Part shown: positions 1 to 10,552 of the stretch, in pieces
Position numbering within the stretch: position 1 is the first letter of the stretch
Layout of the letters: every line of letters starts with the position of its first letter
DNA from: Bolinopsis microptera
Taxonomy: Eukaryota > Ctenophora > Tentaculata > Lobata > Bolinopsidae
Length of the DNA stretch: 64,000 nucleotides
Direction: 5' to 3'
Assembly: GCF_026151205.1 (NCBI RefSeq)
Contig: NC_087077.1
Location: 6,990,983 to 7,054,982 of the forward strand
The notes under the pieces: generated by a model
Told to the model about the DNA's origin: nothing
Database searches by the model: none
Seen by the model: only the letters and a program-made list of their open reading frames with translations
Translations under genes and position numbers: made by a program

Positions 1-605
1 CATAAAAATAAACTTGCTCGGATTTTAAAAATTTTTGTACCATTGTTTTCTAGAGACTGTGAGAATTTTCACAATACCAAATTTGTCATACCTTTTTGAA
101 AAGATCAGTGAGTTTCGCCTAGGTGCCATATTTGATGGTGCGCGGCTTTTGGAGCAAAATTTGCTGTAAAAGTCGCGTAATTTGACCAAATTTGACCAAA
201 TTCGTTGATTTTTGTCGTATTATTTGGATATATCTTCAGTTCCTTGAATGAGATCATTCTGAAAATTTGCGACGACCTTCCAATAGGGCTTTCACAACTG
301 TCCGAAAAATTTGGTGGATATCGGAGTTGATATAGTGATCAAAATGGGGCAAAATACGCTGCTTTTAGCTGTAACATAATGTCTGATGGTTGGATATGCT
401 TTAAACTTTTCGGACACTTTCCTTGTAAGTCTATGAGTAAGCTTACCAATTTTTGTTGCAATCAGAGGTCGGGAAGGATACTTAATATCTATTTGTTTGA
501 AGAAAATTGTGCTGGCCGAAATTAGCGCTAAAAAACCATCCTACAGTCGGCACGCGCGGCTCACTGTCGATGGCGCACTACCTACATATACACAGCCTTC
601 CGAAT
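1..605. other. Unassigned AT-rich sequence
   Basis: I see no convincing gene. Short open frames here have no recognisable domain. The stretch leads directly into a dispersed repeat at 606-681 and is likely older transposon-derived DNA, but I could not find its ends. Confidence 0.3.
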
Positions 606-681
606 GTAGGTACGGATTTCAGAAAACCGAAAATACATTTTCGGCTCTTAATGATCAAGTTAGCATGAAACATGAACAATA
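606..681 (+). repeat. Dispersed repeat, copy A
   Basis: This segment is clearly related to 9282-9356. Both contain an AAAACCGAAAA motif, then TTTTCGGCTC, then AATGATCA, and both end with ATGAAACATGAA. The two copies lie about 8.7 kb apart with unrelated flanks, so this is an interspersed repeat and not a tandem one. The AAAACCGAAAA and TTTTCGG parts can pair as a short hairpin. The family is not recognised. Confidence 0.6.
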
Positions 682-1422
682 GTGGTTTCCAGAAAAACTT
701 TAAACTTTGAAAATTTTTGAAAGGGAGGCTTCACATAGCCATGTGCCTACGCGTACTGCGTGACGCGCTTGTTTCACAAGTAGGATAGGCACATACAGAT
801 CAGCACACATAAGATGGTACGTGTGCGCGCGCGCAGTGCTGACAATTGCGTCGTACTTAACTCCGTGTGCACGTACATCGTGTGCGATTATTTATACTTA
901 TTGAAGGCTATAAATGCCTCTTGTTTATTTTAATTTGGTATTGTTCACTTTTAGACGATAAAATACAGGAATTGCGGTATAATAATACGAATAATTAAGA
1001 TTGTACGATCAAAATACATCACGAAACAGTATCAACTACCTCGCTACTTATCAACTTATACTATGTACTATGCGACAAAGATACACAAAGCAATATTTAT
1101 ATACTTATAGAATAAACGAAACACAGTATTCAGTATTTACTAGTACTACCCCGCTACTAGTAGTAGTACTACAACTTAATGCGACAAAGGTCAAAGATAT
1201 TGTATAAAATATAACTAAATAAACAATACGGTGCCCATGCCTGAGCTTTATAAAACTGGAAACACTTCTCAGATTAATTATTTTGCTTCTCAAAAACAAT
1301 TACAAACTAACAATTTTCGACGTTAAACAGCTACATTAAACATTAACATTACACTTCACAATCCGAAAGAAAGGGGCTCGTCGCTGCAGGCCTGACTTTG
1401 ACTTGATCCTGAAAAAGTACAT
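682..1422. other. No gene seen
   Basis: The left half is unusually GC-rich, with alternating purine-pyrimidine such as GTGTGCGCGCGCGC near 820. The right half is AT-rich. No coding potential or repeat family is recognised. Confidence 0.3.
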
Positions 1423-2016
1423 GTCATTTAGGTACCGCGACAATTGTGAATTGACCCCTCGACAATTGACCCCCTATGTAATTACACTGGGGTCAATTGT
1501 CGCGAAATCTAGGGTTTAGTACGACAATTGGCCCCCCGAAAATTGACCCACCGACAATTGACCCCCTACCTATGTAATTAAACTAGGGTCAATTGTCGCG
1601 AAATCTAGGACTTAGTACGACAATTGACCCCCATGTAATTACACTGGGTCAATTAATCGGGTTAGGGTCATGGTCAGGGTCAGAGTCAGTGGTCAGGGTC
1701 AGGGTCAGGGTCAGGGTCAGGGTCAGGGTCAGGGTTAGGCCTAGGGTTAGGGTTAGGGTCCTGGGTCAGGGTCAGGGTCAGGGTCAGGGTCAGGGTCAGG
1801 GTCAGGGTCAGGGTCAGGGTCAGGGTCAGGGTCAAGGTCAGGGTCCTGGATCAGGGTCAGGGTCAGGGTCAGGGTCAGGGTCAGGGTCAGGGTCAGGGTC
1901 AGGGTCAGGGTCAGGGTCAGGGTCAGGGTCAGGGTCAGGGTCAGGGTTAATTGTATCAAATTATATTGTCGGGGGGTTAATTGTCGGGGGGTAAATTGTC
2001 GCCCACCCGTCATTTA
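1423..2016. mobile_element. 578-bp non-autonomous DNA transposon with 8-bp TSD, filled with TCAGGG repeats
   Basis: The direct repeat GTCATTTA occurs at 1423-1430 and 2009-2016 and encloses 1431-2008. The left end begins GGTACCGCGACAATTG. The reverse complement of the right end begins GGGTGGGCGACAATTT. Both continue with repeated CGACAATT and runs of C, forming imperfect terminal inverted repeats with internal sub-repeats. There is no transposase, so this is a MITE-like copy mobilised in trans. An 8-bp TSD with ends starting GG fits Mutator/Phantom-like, Merlin-like or hAT-like elements. The first is favoured only by analogy with the other elements in the window. Confidence 0.75.
1660..1947 (+). 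repeat. (TCAGGG)n hexamer array with interspersed TTAGGG
   Basis: Some 40 or more units of TCAGGG fill the middle of the 1431-2008 element. A few TTAGGG units, the usual metazoan telomere repeat, lie around 1733-1760 beside GGTCCTGG variants. Because the array sits inside an element with TIRs and a TSD, it is not a chromosome end. It reads as repetitive peptides in every frame, and these are not genes. Confidence 0.9.
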
Positions 2017-2399
2017 ATGTAATTACATAATACAATATAATACATAATTTGGTTATGTAGACAGCATGAGAGTAGGCCTGGCCATCTCGAAGTGATAATA
2101 ATACATAATACAATGTAAATGTTGCTGTTACAAAATGTATAGCTAACATAAGCGAGCGTTCATGTATGACGTCAGCGACCGAGGGAAAAGGGTATTTGGA
2201 AATGCTGACGGTTGCTGACAGGAGGGGGAGGTATGAGCCTTGTTAACGTCAACAAAAATACGTGAATTCAAATCAATTTTATTAGCAATAAAACGTCACT
2301 AATTTCCTTAAAATTAGTACTCTAACTGAACTCTGGTGACCAACTGCTTAAATCAGTCACACACTAATTTTCCCTGCCTCATGCCTACTACTGGAAACT

Positions 2400-3620
2400 G
2401 TATCTCCAGACAAGTGTCAGACGTTACTATGCATTGGTTGCTCTTCAAAAAGGTTAGCAAAAAGATAAAGAGTGCGACCCTGATAAACTTTTGGGAGAGA
2501 TTCATCGACGACATATTTGGAGTGTGGATGGGGACAGCGGGACAATTTACAATGTTTGTCGAATTGTTGAACAAACTGGCTAAATCAAACTGGCAGAACC
2601 ATATAGAATCAAGGTTATCTTTTTAGACCTTACCTTGAGCTTGGACTCAGAAAATCAGATCTGGTACAAGCTATTTAGAAAGGAAACAGATGCTAGGAAC
2701 TACTTGAGATCAGATACATATGTAGTTTCCAACCCCACCATGTGTAGAGGACCTGGGCGAACTAAAGGAGGATCTTGCCAGATGCGGACACAACAACAAC
2801 GGTGACAAACTAGAAGAAATCGAGCCGAAAGCAATACAGAGGTCTATTGAGAACCCAGGAAATCCAACCAGAGACACTGAGGATAAGACACAACAGAGCC
2901 TCGTATTTTCCGTACAACACTCTTGATAACATTAGTCTTACAAAGTTGGTTAAGAACTTAATCTGGTCATTAAGCTACTAGGTTAATGTTATGTGGGGAT
3001 GTACGGATAGTATTTGCCACTAGGAAACACCCTTCAATCGGTAATACACTAGAAAAGAATCGACAACTGGGACAACTGGAAACCCTTGATGTAGGACAAT
3101 TACAGAGGTGTAATGGACCTAGCTGCAAAATTTGCCCCGTCCTCTTTGACAAGGACTCAAAAGATCATGGGGGGGGGGGGGGGGGGGCCAATGACTACCA
3201 ATAGAGACTTTTGGGGACTAATGGGGACTAAAAATCATGGGGACTAGAGGTCAACTCGTTGACGTAATTCACCATTTGTCCCCATAAGTCCCCAGAATTT
3301 TTGACAGTTATTTATGGTTTTCAAGTTAGTTTAATAACGATACGATCGAGATGTTTTGTCCAAGATAAGAGTAGGATAAATCTAAATGGGGACTAATGGA
3401 GACTTTTGGGGACTAAAAATCATCTAAATGGGGACTAATGGAGACTTTTGGGGACTAAAAATCATGGGGACTCTGGGTAAAATCGTTGACGTAATTCCCC
3501 AAGTCCCCAAAAGTAGTCATTGGCCCCCCCCCCCCCCCCCGATCATGGTCAACAACATAGAACTGGTGCTAGACGGAACTCTAAAATGCAAGGACAAGCA
3601 TGTTATCTACCTTATTGGTC
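2400..3620 (+). pseudogene. Penelope-like retroelement, decayed copy 1 (RT to start of GIY-YIG)
   Basis: Several short frames line up in order as a Penelope-like polyprotein. Around 2490-2530 lies an RT motif-C segment reading WERFIDDIFGVWMG (Y/F-x-DD type). After a frameshift near 2620 comes LDLTLSLDSENQIWYKLFRK, and about 3010-3140 gives ATRKHPSIGNTL followed by RCNGPSCKICPVLF, the cysteine-rich linker of the family. After a nested MITE (3171-3540), 3545-3615 gives NNIELVLDGTLKCKDKHVIY, the entry to the GIY-YIG endonuclease. The rest of the endonuclease and the N-terminal RT motifs are missing. Frameshifts and stops make it non-functional. Penelope-like elements normally encode RT plus GIY-YIG in a single protein of roughly 700-800 residues. 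Confidence 0.75.
3163..3548. mobile_element. 370-bp MITE with G17/C17 termini and 8-bp TSD, nested in the Penelope copy
   Basis: GATCATGG occurs at 3163-3170 and 3541-3548. Between them, 3171-3540 starts with 17 G and ends with 17 C. Directly inside, CCAATGACTAC at the left is mirrored by GTAGTCATTGG at the right, giving a TIR of about 28 bp. The interior consists of repeated GGGGACT-type motifs, for example GAGACTTTTGGGGACTAA, and has no coding content. The element separates the cysteine-rich linker from the GIY-YIG part of the Penelope copy, so it inserted after that copy. The equal length of both homopolymer ends supports the chosen TSD. Confidence 0.82.
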
Positions 3621-3739
3621 ATAATTATCACGGACATTACTTTCACACTGAAGACCTCAGCGTGAATTATTATGTCCGTGAAAATAATGTCTGTGGTATT
3701 AAGGTCCGTGAATAATAAAGTCCGATAATTATTTCCATT
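3617..3739. mobile_element. Possible foldback element, about 120 bp
   Basis: The GIY-YIG reading frame of Penelope copy 1 is lost at about 3617. ATAATTATCACGGACATTA at the left faces GTCCGATAATTAT at the right, and CACGGACATTA faces ATTATGTCCGTG inside. The segment can therefore fold on itself. No clear TSD is visible, so it could also be a local palindrome. Confidence 0.4.
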
Positions 3740-3985
3740 AATTTTAGTGTGCGTCCCACATAGGCGTAGATATGTCTGTAGCCGATTACTATATTAGCTA
3801 ATTAGTATACTAGGACAAATATAATCACTCCTCAGTCACATTCTAGAGTTCAGAAAAAGAGTAAAAAACTGAATATTATAAACTGGAGTTATTTCAATTT
3901 TAAAGAAGACATTTTGGCTAGTATCCCGAACCGAGATATTATATGTGCAATTTTTTTCATGGAAGCCTTTTTACTTAGTATCCAC

Positions 3986-4050
3986 TACAGGCACGTAGCC
4001 AGGATTTTTCTTTGGGGGGCCCTTTGCGAGCGGAGCGAGCCGACCCGTTC
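3986..4050 (+). mobile_element. Solitary hAT-like transposon end
   Basis: The sequence begins CAGGCACGTAGCCAGGATTT, continues to a G6 run, then GAGCGGAGCGAGCCGA. That combination is common at the ends of hAT-type elements of aquatic invertebrates, as I recall it. The matching inverted end is not visible nearby, so this is a remnant or a truncated copy. Confidence 0.4.
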
Positions 4051-4262
4051 AATCCAGCTGCACAACAAAATTTGTTGTTTTCTTGATTTTTTATGTATGG
4101 TGTAAAACAGTGTAGAGAAGTGTACGATCGAAGAATATTTCCAGATTTAAACATGTAACAATTGTTGTTTAAATGCTACCTGAAGCTGTTCAAATGAAAT
4201 TGAACTGGGAGAATCGAGAAGATTACAAGTCACAGCTACGTACAACAATCAGGGTCAGGAAT

Positions 4263-5356
4263 GAAAAGGGATACGTAGATAGAGTTCCTTATAATCCCTG
4301 ACTACGACAGGGAGCTGAAGGCAGATCTGGGAGGGTCTGGGCACAATATTATATTGCTATTATATTATCATCTGCACACTTATACTTTAACTTAGCTTAA
4401 ACTAATTACAACACTACAAATCCATTACATTTATTGAGGATATGAGTATGACGTAGTTATGTCGATACGTTATTCAACTATTTATTTCTATTAGAATCTG
4501 TCTTCACTAAGTCTATTTAGAGACAATCAGAAATTTGAATCATTTATCAAGACATTATACTTATACATCACAAAACCTCCGACTTGATTTACAACTTAAC
4601 TTCACAAACACTAATCATATAATACAAACTTACTCTGTCGGTTATCATACTATAATTCAAGGCAACATTAGCGTCCGTGAATTGATCTCTGCAGGAGCCC
4701 TCCCTTACTAAAACTTGTGTCTTCATCTGCCGTATTACTTGGGAATATCGCCGGTCTCAGCTTCAAACATAAAGGTATGATATTCAATAGATGCCGCTCT
4801 GCAAACTTCACCTGAAAAGGGATAAGTAGATAGAGCTCCTTATAATCCCTGACTACGACAGGGAGCTGAAGGCAGATCTGGGAGGGTCTGGGCACAATAT
4901 TATATTGCTATATTATCATCTGCACACTTATTCTTAGTTTTAAACTAATTACAACACTACAAATCCATTACATTTATTGAGGATATGAGTATGACGTAGT
5001 TATGTCGATACGTTATTCAACTATTTATTTCTATTAGAATCTGTCTTCACTAAGTCTATTTAGAGACAATCAGAAATTTGAATCATTTATCAAGACATTA
5101 TACTTATACATCACAAAACCTCCGACTTGATTTACAACTTAACTTCACAAACACTAATCATATAATACAAACTTACTCTGTCGGTTATCATACTATAATT
5201 TAAGGCAACATTAGCGTCCGTGAATTGATCTCTGCAGGAGCCCTCCCTTACTAAAACTTGTGTCTTCATCTGCCGTATTACTTGGGAATATCGCCGGTCT
5301 CAGCTTCAAACATAAAGGTATGATATTTAATAGACGCCGCTCTGCAAACGTCACCT
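4263..5356. repeat. Two-copy tandem duplication, 551-bp unit
   Basis: The block from 4263 (GAAAAGGGATACGTAGATAG) to 4813 is repeated at 4814-5356 with only scattered differences: short indels near 4360/4900 and a few substitutions such as ACGTAG to AAGTAG. The near identity indicates a recent duplication. The unit is AT-rich and no coding frame is conserved between the copies beyond what identity forces. Confidence 0.9.
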
Positions 5357-6670
5357 TATCACCTACCTGAAACAGATTTTAAGATAAGCAACTAAATAAA
5401 GATTCGTTGAGATTCTGAGTTTCTGCCCTGACGGCTAACCAAATAAAATTTGGTTTAAGATATTTACCTTCTTTCAGATTTCTTTTTTAGACTGAACTAA
5501 ACTTTAAACGATAACCTCTGAATGATCTGAACAACTAACTTTAAGGACATCGATCCTAAGAAATGGCCGTTTTTAAAAGCATTAAAAAATTTCAAAGGGT
5601 CTACACAATGTCAATAACGCGCGGCCGGCTGGCGCTAGATATTGTAAAAGGCTTACGATTTTTTCCTTTATTCATCAGAAAGTCAATGTGGCAGACATAA
5701 AGAGCTAAAACTCTGTCAAAGCTTCTAGATCAATCTTTCGATACTGTTTAGGCGGGAACTACAGGAGGTGCTATTTTCAGGTCCGTCTAGATCTCTGATA
5801 GGAAAAGTTAGTGGATCACTGGATCCGTCCCTGAAGTGAAACAAATGTTACTATCTTGCAAATGTTAACCATTTTATTTCGATTAGAATCGAATTTAACA
5901 TACTTAAACTTGATATGATGTAATAATGAGGTACGTGTAAAAATCAAGGGTATCCCTCGAGCCAGTTCAGCTTGTGTAGTATAACAAAATAAATAGGGAA
6001 AAATAAGGGAGAGTACCTGGTGCCATGCTGTGTCAACAGAAGCGCTGAGGATAAATTCAGTGAGCATTAGTTGGAAAGGATTGTCATCAGTTACTGTGTG
6101 AGTTAGTGTTGTGGTGGACGAAAGGATAAGCCGCTGATCAGGGATATAGGCCCCTCCTCACGAACTCTCTGCTGTGTTGGCGCAACGAGTGAGACTTTGG
6201 GGTGGTCAAAAGATGTGATGGTCCCGTCAAGTCTTGGCGAAACTCAACATAGGTCAGATAGGTAGAAAACAATGCCATTGGAAAACTCTATCCAATGCAA
6301 TAGTCACATTATAGTCATTTCTAGAAGAAGAAAAAAACCTGGTTAATGTTGTTTAATGTGAGAGAATAAGATAAAAGAGTCGACCAATTTTTGTCAGTGT
6401 AAATATTGTCAAACAGCGGGCTCCAAAATCGTCTAGGGGGAAAGAGCCCTGAATATCAGCTATCTGCCTTAGTACCTTGGCTCTAAAGTCTAAATTATGC
6501 AGCGATGACGACATAAAAAGTCGCTGTATCATGGCAAATCTTGCTTTGTCAGAACTAAAAGAAGGTTTAGGAGCAAAGTAAATATCAGACTTAAGATATG
6601 AAAGCACAGAAAGACTGAGTCAAATGTACAATTGTAGCTGCTGTCAGCTATTCTGCATCAAATAAAATAT
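5357..6670. other. No gene seen
   Basis: Unique-looking AT-rich sequence. Several open frames of 60-85 codons occur on the minus strand, but they have no recognisable motif and sit in low-complexity composition. No inverted-repeat element was identified. Confidence 0.3.
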
Positions 6671-7227
6671 TAAGGGGCCATCTACTTAGGACGTCCAGCA
6701 AAAAGGGAGGGGGAGGTGGTTTTGGAATTTCGGACAAATCCGGACAGTGATAGGGAGTGGTTTCTGAAAATCCGGACGTCCGGAAATTTTGGCAGAATTA
6801 ACGAAAAAGTCGCATTTATTTCAACTCTTTGACACTAATTACTCAGTAAGTTTAGATCCCTGTATTTTGAACGAGAAGTCGTTTCCCAGAGCAGCTCATG
6901 AGAGCTGAGACACAACTCGCATATTCTGCTACTGCCTTAAAACTTATTCCATTGGATGGCTACCTACTTAAGTACCTTAATGTAACTGTGCTAAACTTGT
7001 TCGACACTAAATGTATTATTGTCTATTCTAAGTGACTACACATTTTATTAACAATGAATTTGAGTTGTATTGGTTTTATTTGTACTCTTTAAAGTAGCTG
7101 GAAATCCGGACGTCCGGGGGAGGGGGTTTGAAAATTCGGACACACCCGGACAGGGGGAGGGGGTGCTCCCCGAGGGTGGTCTGAAAATCTGCAATTTTGA
7201 CGGACGTCCCAAGTAGATGGCCCCTAA
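6671..7227. mobile_element. 551-bp Harbinger-like MITE with TAA target duplication
   Basis: TAA at 6671-6673 and 7225-7227 encloses 6674-7224. The left TIR reads GGGGCCATCTACTTAGGACG and the inverted right end GGGGCCATCTACTTGGGACG. The shared 23-bp TIR extends to GTCC and has one mismatch. The palindrome TCCGGACGTCCGG is repeated just inside both ends, as at 6774-6786 and 7103-7118. A 3-bp TWA duplication and GG-starting TIRs fit PIF/Harbinger. A TTAA-type element is an alternative because the flanks are TTAA on the left and TAAA on the right. No transposase is present. Confidence 0.72.
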
Positions 7228-7569
7228 AGTCTAAACAAAAGTTCTCAAAACGTACACAACGAGAGAGTGTCGACCTACATGTCAATGAAACAGACTGTTT
7301 CACTGTTTGAGACAACACGTGTGTTTGCGCGCAATTCTGGAATAATCCGAGAGATGAACTGTAGCGAGTGTAACTTTAGTGTGCAGATGAGTGTGTACTT
7401 CGATGTATACTATTTCTGCACGTACAGGATCCTTTGTAAGGGGTCATTCACATATTTAGTTATCACTCACTTTGCTAACCAATACAGCAATACTGGGGTA
7501 GGTTCACTGATAGTGTTTCTCAGAGATATAGATGGCTGTAAATTATGCTAATAAATATATAAAAATAAA

Positions 7570-7850
7570 TATGGTCAAATGTGAAATGTTAAACAATGAG
7601 ATGATTTAAGAGAAGCAAATATTAGTGGACTGAAATTATAATCTGATAAAGTGCAGCTGTGAACTCAAATGTATAAAACAAACTCACAATTCGGATCGAA
7701 CAGTTTAAAATGAAACACAATAAGACAGAGTAATTGGTAAAATGTTAAACAATAAGCTGTTTTAAGACAAGAAAATATTAGTCGACTGAAATTATGATCT
7801 GATAAAGTGCAATGTGAACTCAAATGTATAAAACAACAGATCGAACAGTA
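7570..7850. repeat. Diverged tandem duplication, about 156-bp unit
   Basis: AAATGTTAAACAAT at 7584 recurs at about 7740. Both copies continue through ATTAGT(G/C)GACTGAAATTA, TCTGATAAAGTGCA and AACTCAAATGTATAAAACAA to GATCGAACAG. The second copy leads directly into the larger satellite that follows. Confidence 0.75.
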
Positions 7851-9020
7851 TACAATAGTACATTTAACAAATGTACTATTGCAAATGACAAAAGTGTAAT
7901 AAGGTAACTGGTAACAAGTCTGCTGGTTATTCAAAATTTAACATTAAAATATGTCCCGGCCCTTTGAATCATCCACCGAATGATCAACTGAATGATTGCA
8001 ACAGACAAAGAAACAAGCAAAATTTGTTAAATGGAGTGCATGATCAAAGAAGGTATATTAGCTCCCTACAAAAATCTAATCCAATGAGAAAATAAATCTA
8101 AAGTCCAATTGCAAATGACAAAAGTGTGGTAAGGTAACTGCAGGTAACAAGTCTGCTGGTTATTGAGAATTTAACATTAAAATATGTCCCGGCCCTTTGA
8201 ATCATCCGCCGAATGATCAACTGAATGATTGAAACAAACAAAGGAACAAGCAAAATTTGTTAAATGGAGTGCATGATCAAAGAAGGTATATTAGCTCCCT
8301 ACAAAAATCTAATCCAATGAAAAAATAAATCCAAAGTCCAATTGCAAATGACAAAAGTGTAGCAAGGTAACTGCAGGTAACAAGTCTGCTGGTTATTGAG
8401 AATTTAACATTAAAATATGTCCCGGCCCTTTGAATCATCCGCCGAATGATCAACCGAATGATTGCAACAGACAAAGAAACAAGCAAAATTTGTTAAATGG
8501 AGTGCATGATCAAAGAAGGTATATTAGCTCCCTACAAAAATCTAATCCAATGAGAAAATAAATCTAAAGTCCAATTGCAAATGACAAAAGTGTAGCAAGG
8601 TAACTGGTAACAAGTCTGCTGGTTATTCAAAATTTAACATTAAAATATGTCCCGGCCCTTTGAATCATCCGCCGAATGATCAACTGAATGATTGCAACAA
8701 ACAAAGGAACAAGCAAAATTTGTTAAATGGAGTGCATGATCAAAGAAGGTATATTAGCTCCCTACAAAAATCTAATCCAATGAGAAAATAAATCTAAAGT
8801 CCAATTGCAAATGACAAAAGTGTAGCAAGGTAACTGGTAACAAGTCTGCTGGTTATTGAGAATTTAACATTAAAATATGTCCCGGCCCTTTGAATCATCC
8901 GCCGAATGATCAACTGAATGATTGCAACAAACAAAGGAACAAGCAAAATTTGTTAAATGGAGTGCATGATCAAAGAAGGTATATTAGCTCTCTACAAAAA
9001 TCAAATCCAATGAGAAAATA
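7850..9020. repeat. Satellite-like tandem array, 230-233-bp unit, about five copies
   Basis: The marker CCCGGCCCTTTGAATCATCC occurs at 7955, 8188, 8421, 8651 and 8881, spaced 233, 233, 230 and 230 bp. Each unit also carries GTTAAATGGAGTGCATGATC, AAGAAGGTATATTAGCTC and TCCAATTGCAAATGACAAAA. The 3-bp length change comes from presence or absence of GCA in AACTGCAGGTAAC. The units are highly similar, so the array is young or homogenised. No protein is conserved. Confidence 0.93.
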
Positions 9021-9104
9021 TTGTTTTCCGATATTACAATCACAATCCACGGACATGACTAAAAATGACTGACACGTCCCGCGCGGCATCAGAAATATGG
9101 GAGG

Positions 9105-9206
9105 AAATCTGGCACCACGATTTGTGGTGCCAGTTTGTGGCCATGGATAGAGCCCTCTTTGCCGCCTCCGGCGGTCGCGCGCTACTGCAAGCGAGAGGGC
9201 TCTGGT
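9105..9206 (+). other. GC-rich multi-hairpin segment in a dispersed repeat
   Basis: Three nested or adjacent stems can be read. CTGGCACCAC-GATTT-GTGGTGCCAG (9109-9133) is a perfect 10-bp stem. AGAGCCCTCT (9149-9158) pairs with AGAGGGCTCT (9194-9203). GCCGCC-TCC-GGCGG (9161-9174) lies inside that second stem. The composition is far more GC-rich than its surroundings. It may be part of the repeat ending at 9356, and could derive from a SINE or a transposon end. No tRNA A/B boxes were recognised. Confidence 0.5.
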
Positions 9207-9281
9207 TAGAGCAAAAGGGAGGCCTAGGCTTTCAGAAATTGCACTACAAAGGGGAACCCTCGAGTCCAAAATCGTATAGGG

Positions 9282-9356
9282 GTAGGTGCAGACTTCGAAA
9301 ACCGAAAAAATATTTTCGGCTCATAATGATCAGGGTTGCATGAGCATGAAACATGA
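9282..9356 (+). repeat. Dispersed repeat, copy B
   Basis: Related to 606-681 by shared blocks AAAACCGAAAA, TTTTCGGCTC and ATGAAACATGAA. This copy carries a short extra segment GCATGA before the final block. Confidence 0.6.
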
Positions 9357-9559
9357 ATTGACCAGTGATTAGTTGCTGATGTGATTCATAGATTGATACA
9401 TTTCACATGAAAACTGTGTACATCTTAACTCTAAATTTTGAACATGATCTTTAAAATTCTCCGTTCGATTCGTGGATCACATTAGGGACGAGAACTTTTG
9501 CTAATCGGGATGGATCTCGTATCAAGGGACGTGAGACTTGCGTGTCGGAGGCATTGAGG

Positions 9560-10400
9560 ACATTAGTATCTCATTATATCAACATGCCTGCCTATCCTGC
9601 TTAGGTCGATCCAGATGAACTCTGGAACGAGTTTCGCGGCAGTGCTTTCCTCCATTTATCTCTAGCACTTATGAGCAAACGTAACTTATCAGGATCCAAT
9701 CCAGTATCTTGTTGTAGGATGTCCGGAAAGGTCTCATGAGGTCGTTCTCGATACTAATGGCCATTATACGATGGTTTCCAGAAAAGGAGTTGCTGAGCAG
9801 ATTGGACATTGGTCCTGTGTTAACAGGTAAAGATTTCGTTCAAAACGAAGTCTACGTCTTTTTACGGTATCTGTCACCGGTGGAATATTTCCGTAAAGAA
9901 CGGATTTAGGTGTGTGTGATTTCCACCATATGCCAAAGACCCTTTGTAGCATTCTTGTATAGACACTGTCTAGTGCTCTAGTGTCAGCCTTCTTAAGAGT
10001 TCACGTTTCTGTGCCATACAGGAGAACAGGTGCTACGCAGCTGCAGTGGCGCACTGTTGCCTATTGGCGCCCCCCTGAAAAAGTGCCCCCTCTGTTGGCG
10101 CCCCCTCCCTTTTTGGCGCACCTCCTTAAAACTGGACAAATTATATGATTTTAGAGGATACGCCAGTAAAATCTCTAAAAAATCGTGTTTCTAGAGCAAA
10201 ACGAGCAGTTTTAGTACTGTAGTTAAGTTTTTCCAAATTGTCCCACATTCAAGTGACGATTTGGCGCCCCCCTAAGATGGCAGCCCCCCACACAGTAGGA
10301 TCGGTAGGGCCCTTCAATACGCCACTGCTGGCGCGGTTCTAAAAATCTTGGTCTTGATCTTCCTAGATTGCGTCTCTGTTAGATGAAACTATGTAAGATC
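9560..10400 (-). pseudogene. Non-LTR retrotransposon fragment (C-terminal part of ORF2), decayed
   Basis: Read on the minus strand, 10375-10330 gives SRKIKTKIFRT. After a nested MITE (10044-10327) the frame gives CVAPVLLYGTET, then about 9990-9790 gives ALDSVYTRMLQRVFGIWW and LYGNIPPVTDTVKRRRLRFE. Further on, about 9600-9720 gives DKLRLLISARDKWRKAL. The order of LLYGxETW, YTRMLRR, LYGxLPP and RRLRF motifs and a terminal DRDxWR-like motif is that of the region after the RT palm in one class of non-LTR elements common in invertebrates. Stops and frameshifts are frequent. The clade is not certain. Confidence 0.65.
10044..10327. mobile_element. hAT-like MITE nested in the non-LTR fragment
   Basis: The left end CAGTGGCGCA at 10044 is mirrored by TACGCCACTG ending at 10327. 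The interior is short and rich in GGCGCCCCC-type motifs, repeated near both ends (about 10065-10125 and 10261-10295). CAGTGGCG termini are typical of hAT elements as known from other animals. A clean 8-bp TSD is not visible; only CTG abuts both ends. The reading frame of the host non-LTR fragment breaks exactly here. Confidence 0.6.
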
Positions 10401-10552
10401 CTAACTATCGAACATGCCTACCTTCTCTAAATTCATCTCTGATGGAACAGTTGCTTGAATTTGGAAAGGTCTTAACATCTTGGCACACCTGTGCATTTTA
10501 AGTTGTTGTGCCACTATAATCTATAAGTTTAAATTATTATTATTATTATAAA

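Noticed and set aside
1660-1947. Chromosome end or telomere fusion point
   Set aside because: The array is enclosed by TIRs and an 8-bp target duplication, so it travelled with a transposon.
1593-2013. Long open frames across the TCAGGG array
   Set aside because: They are two-residue repeat translations of a hexamer array inside a MITE and have no independent support.
9465-9500. tRNA-like B box (GTTCGATTC)
   Set aside because: There is no A box at the right distance upstream and no cloverleaf.
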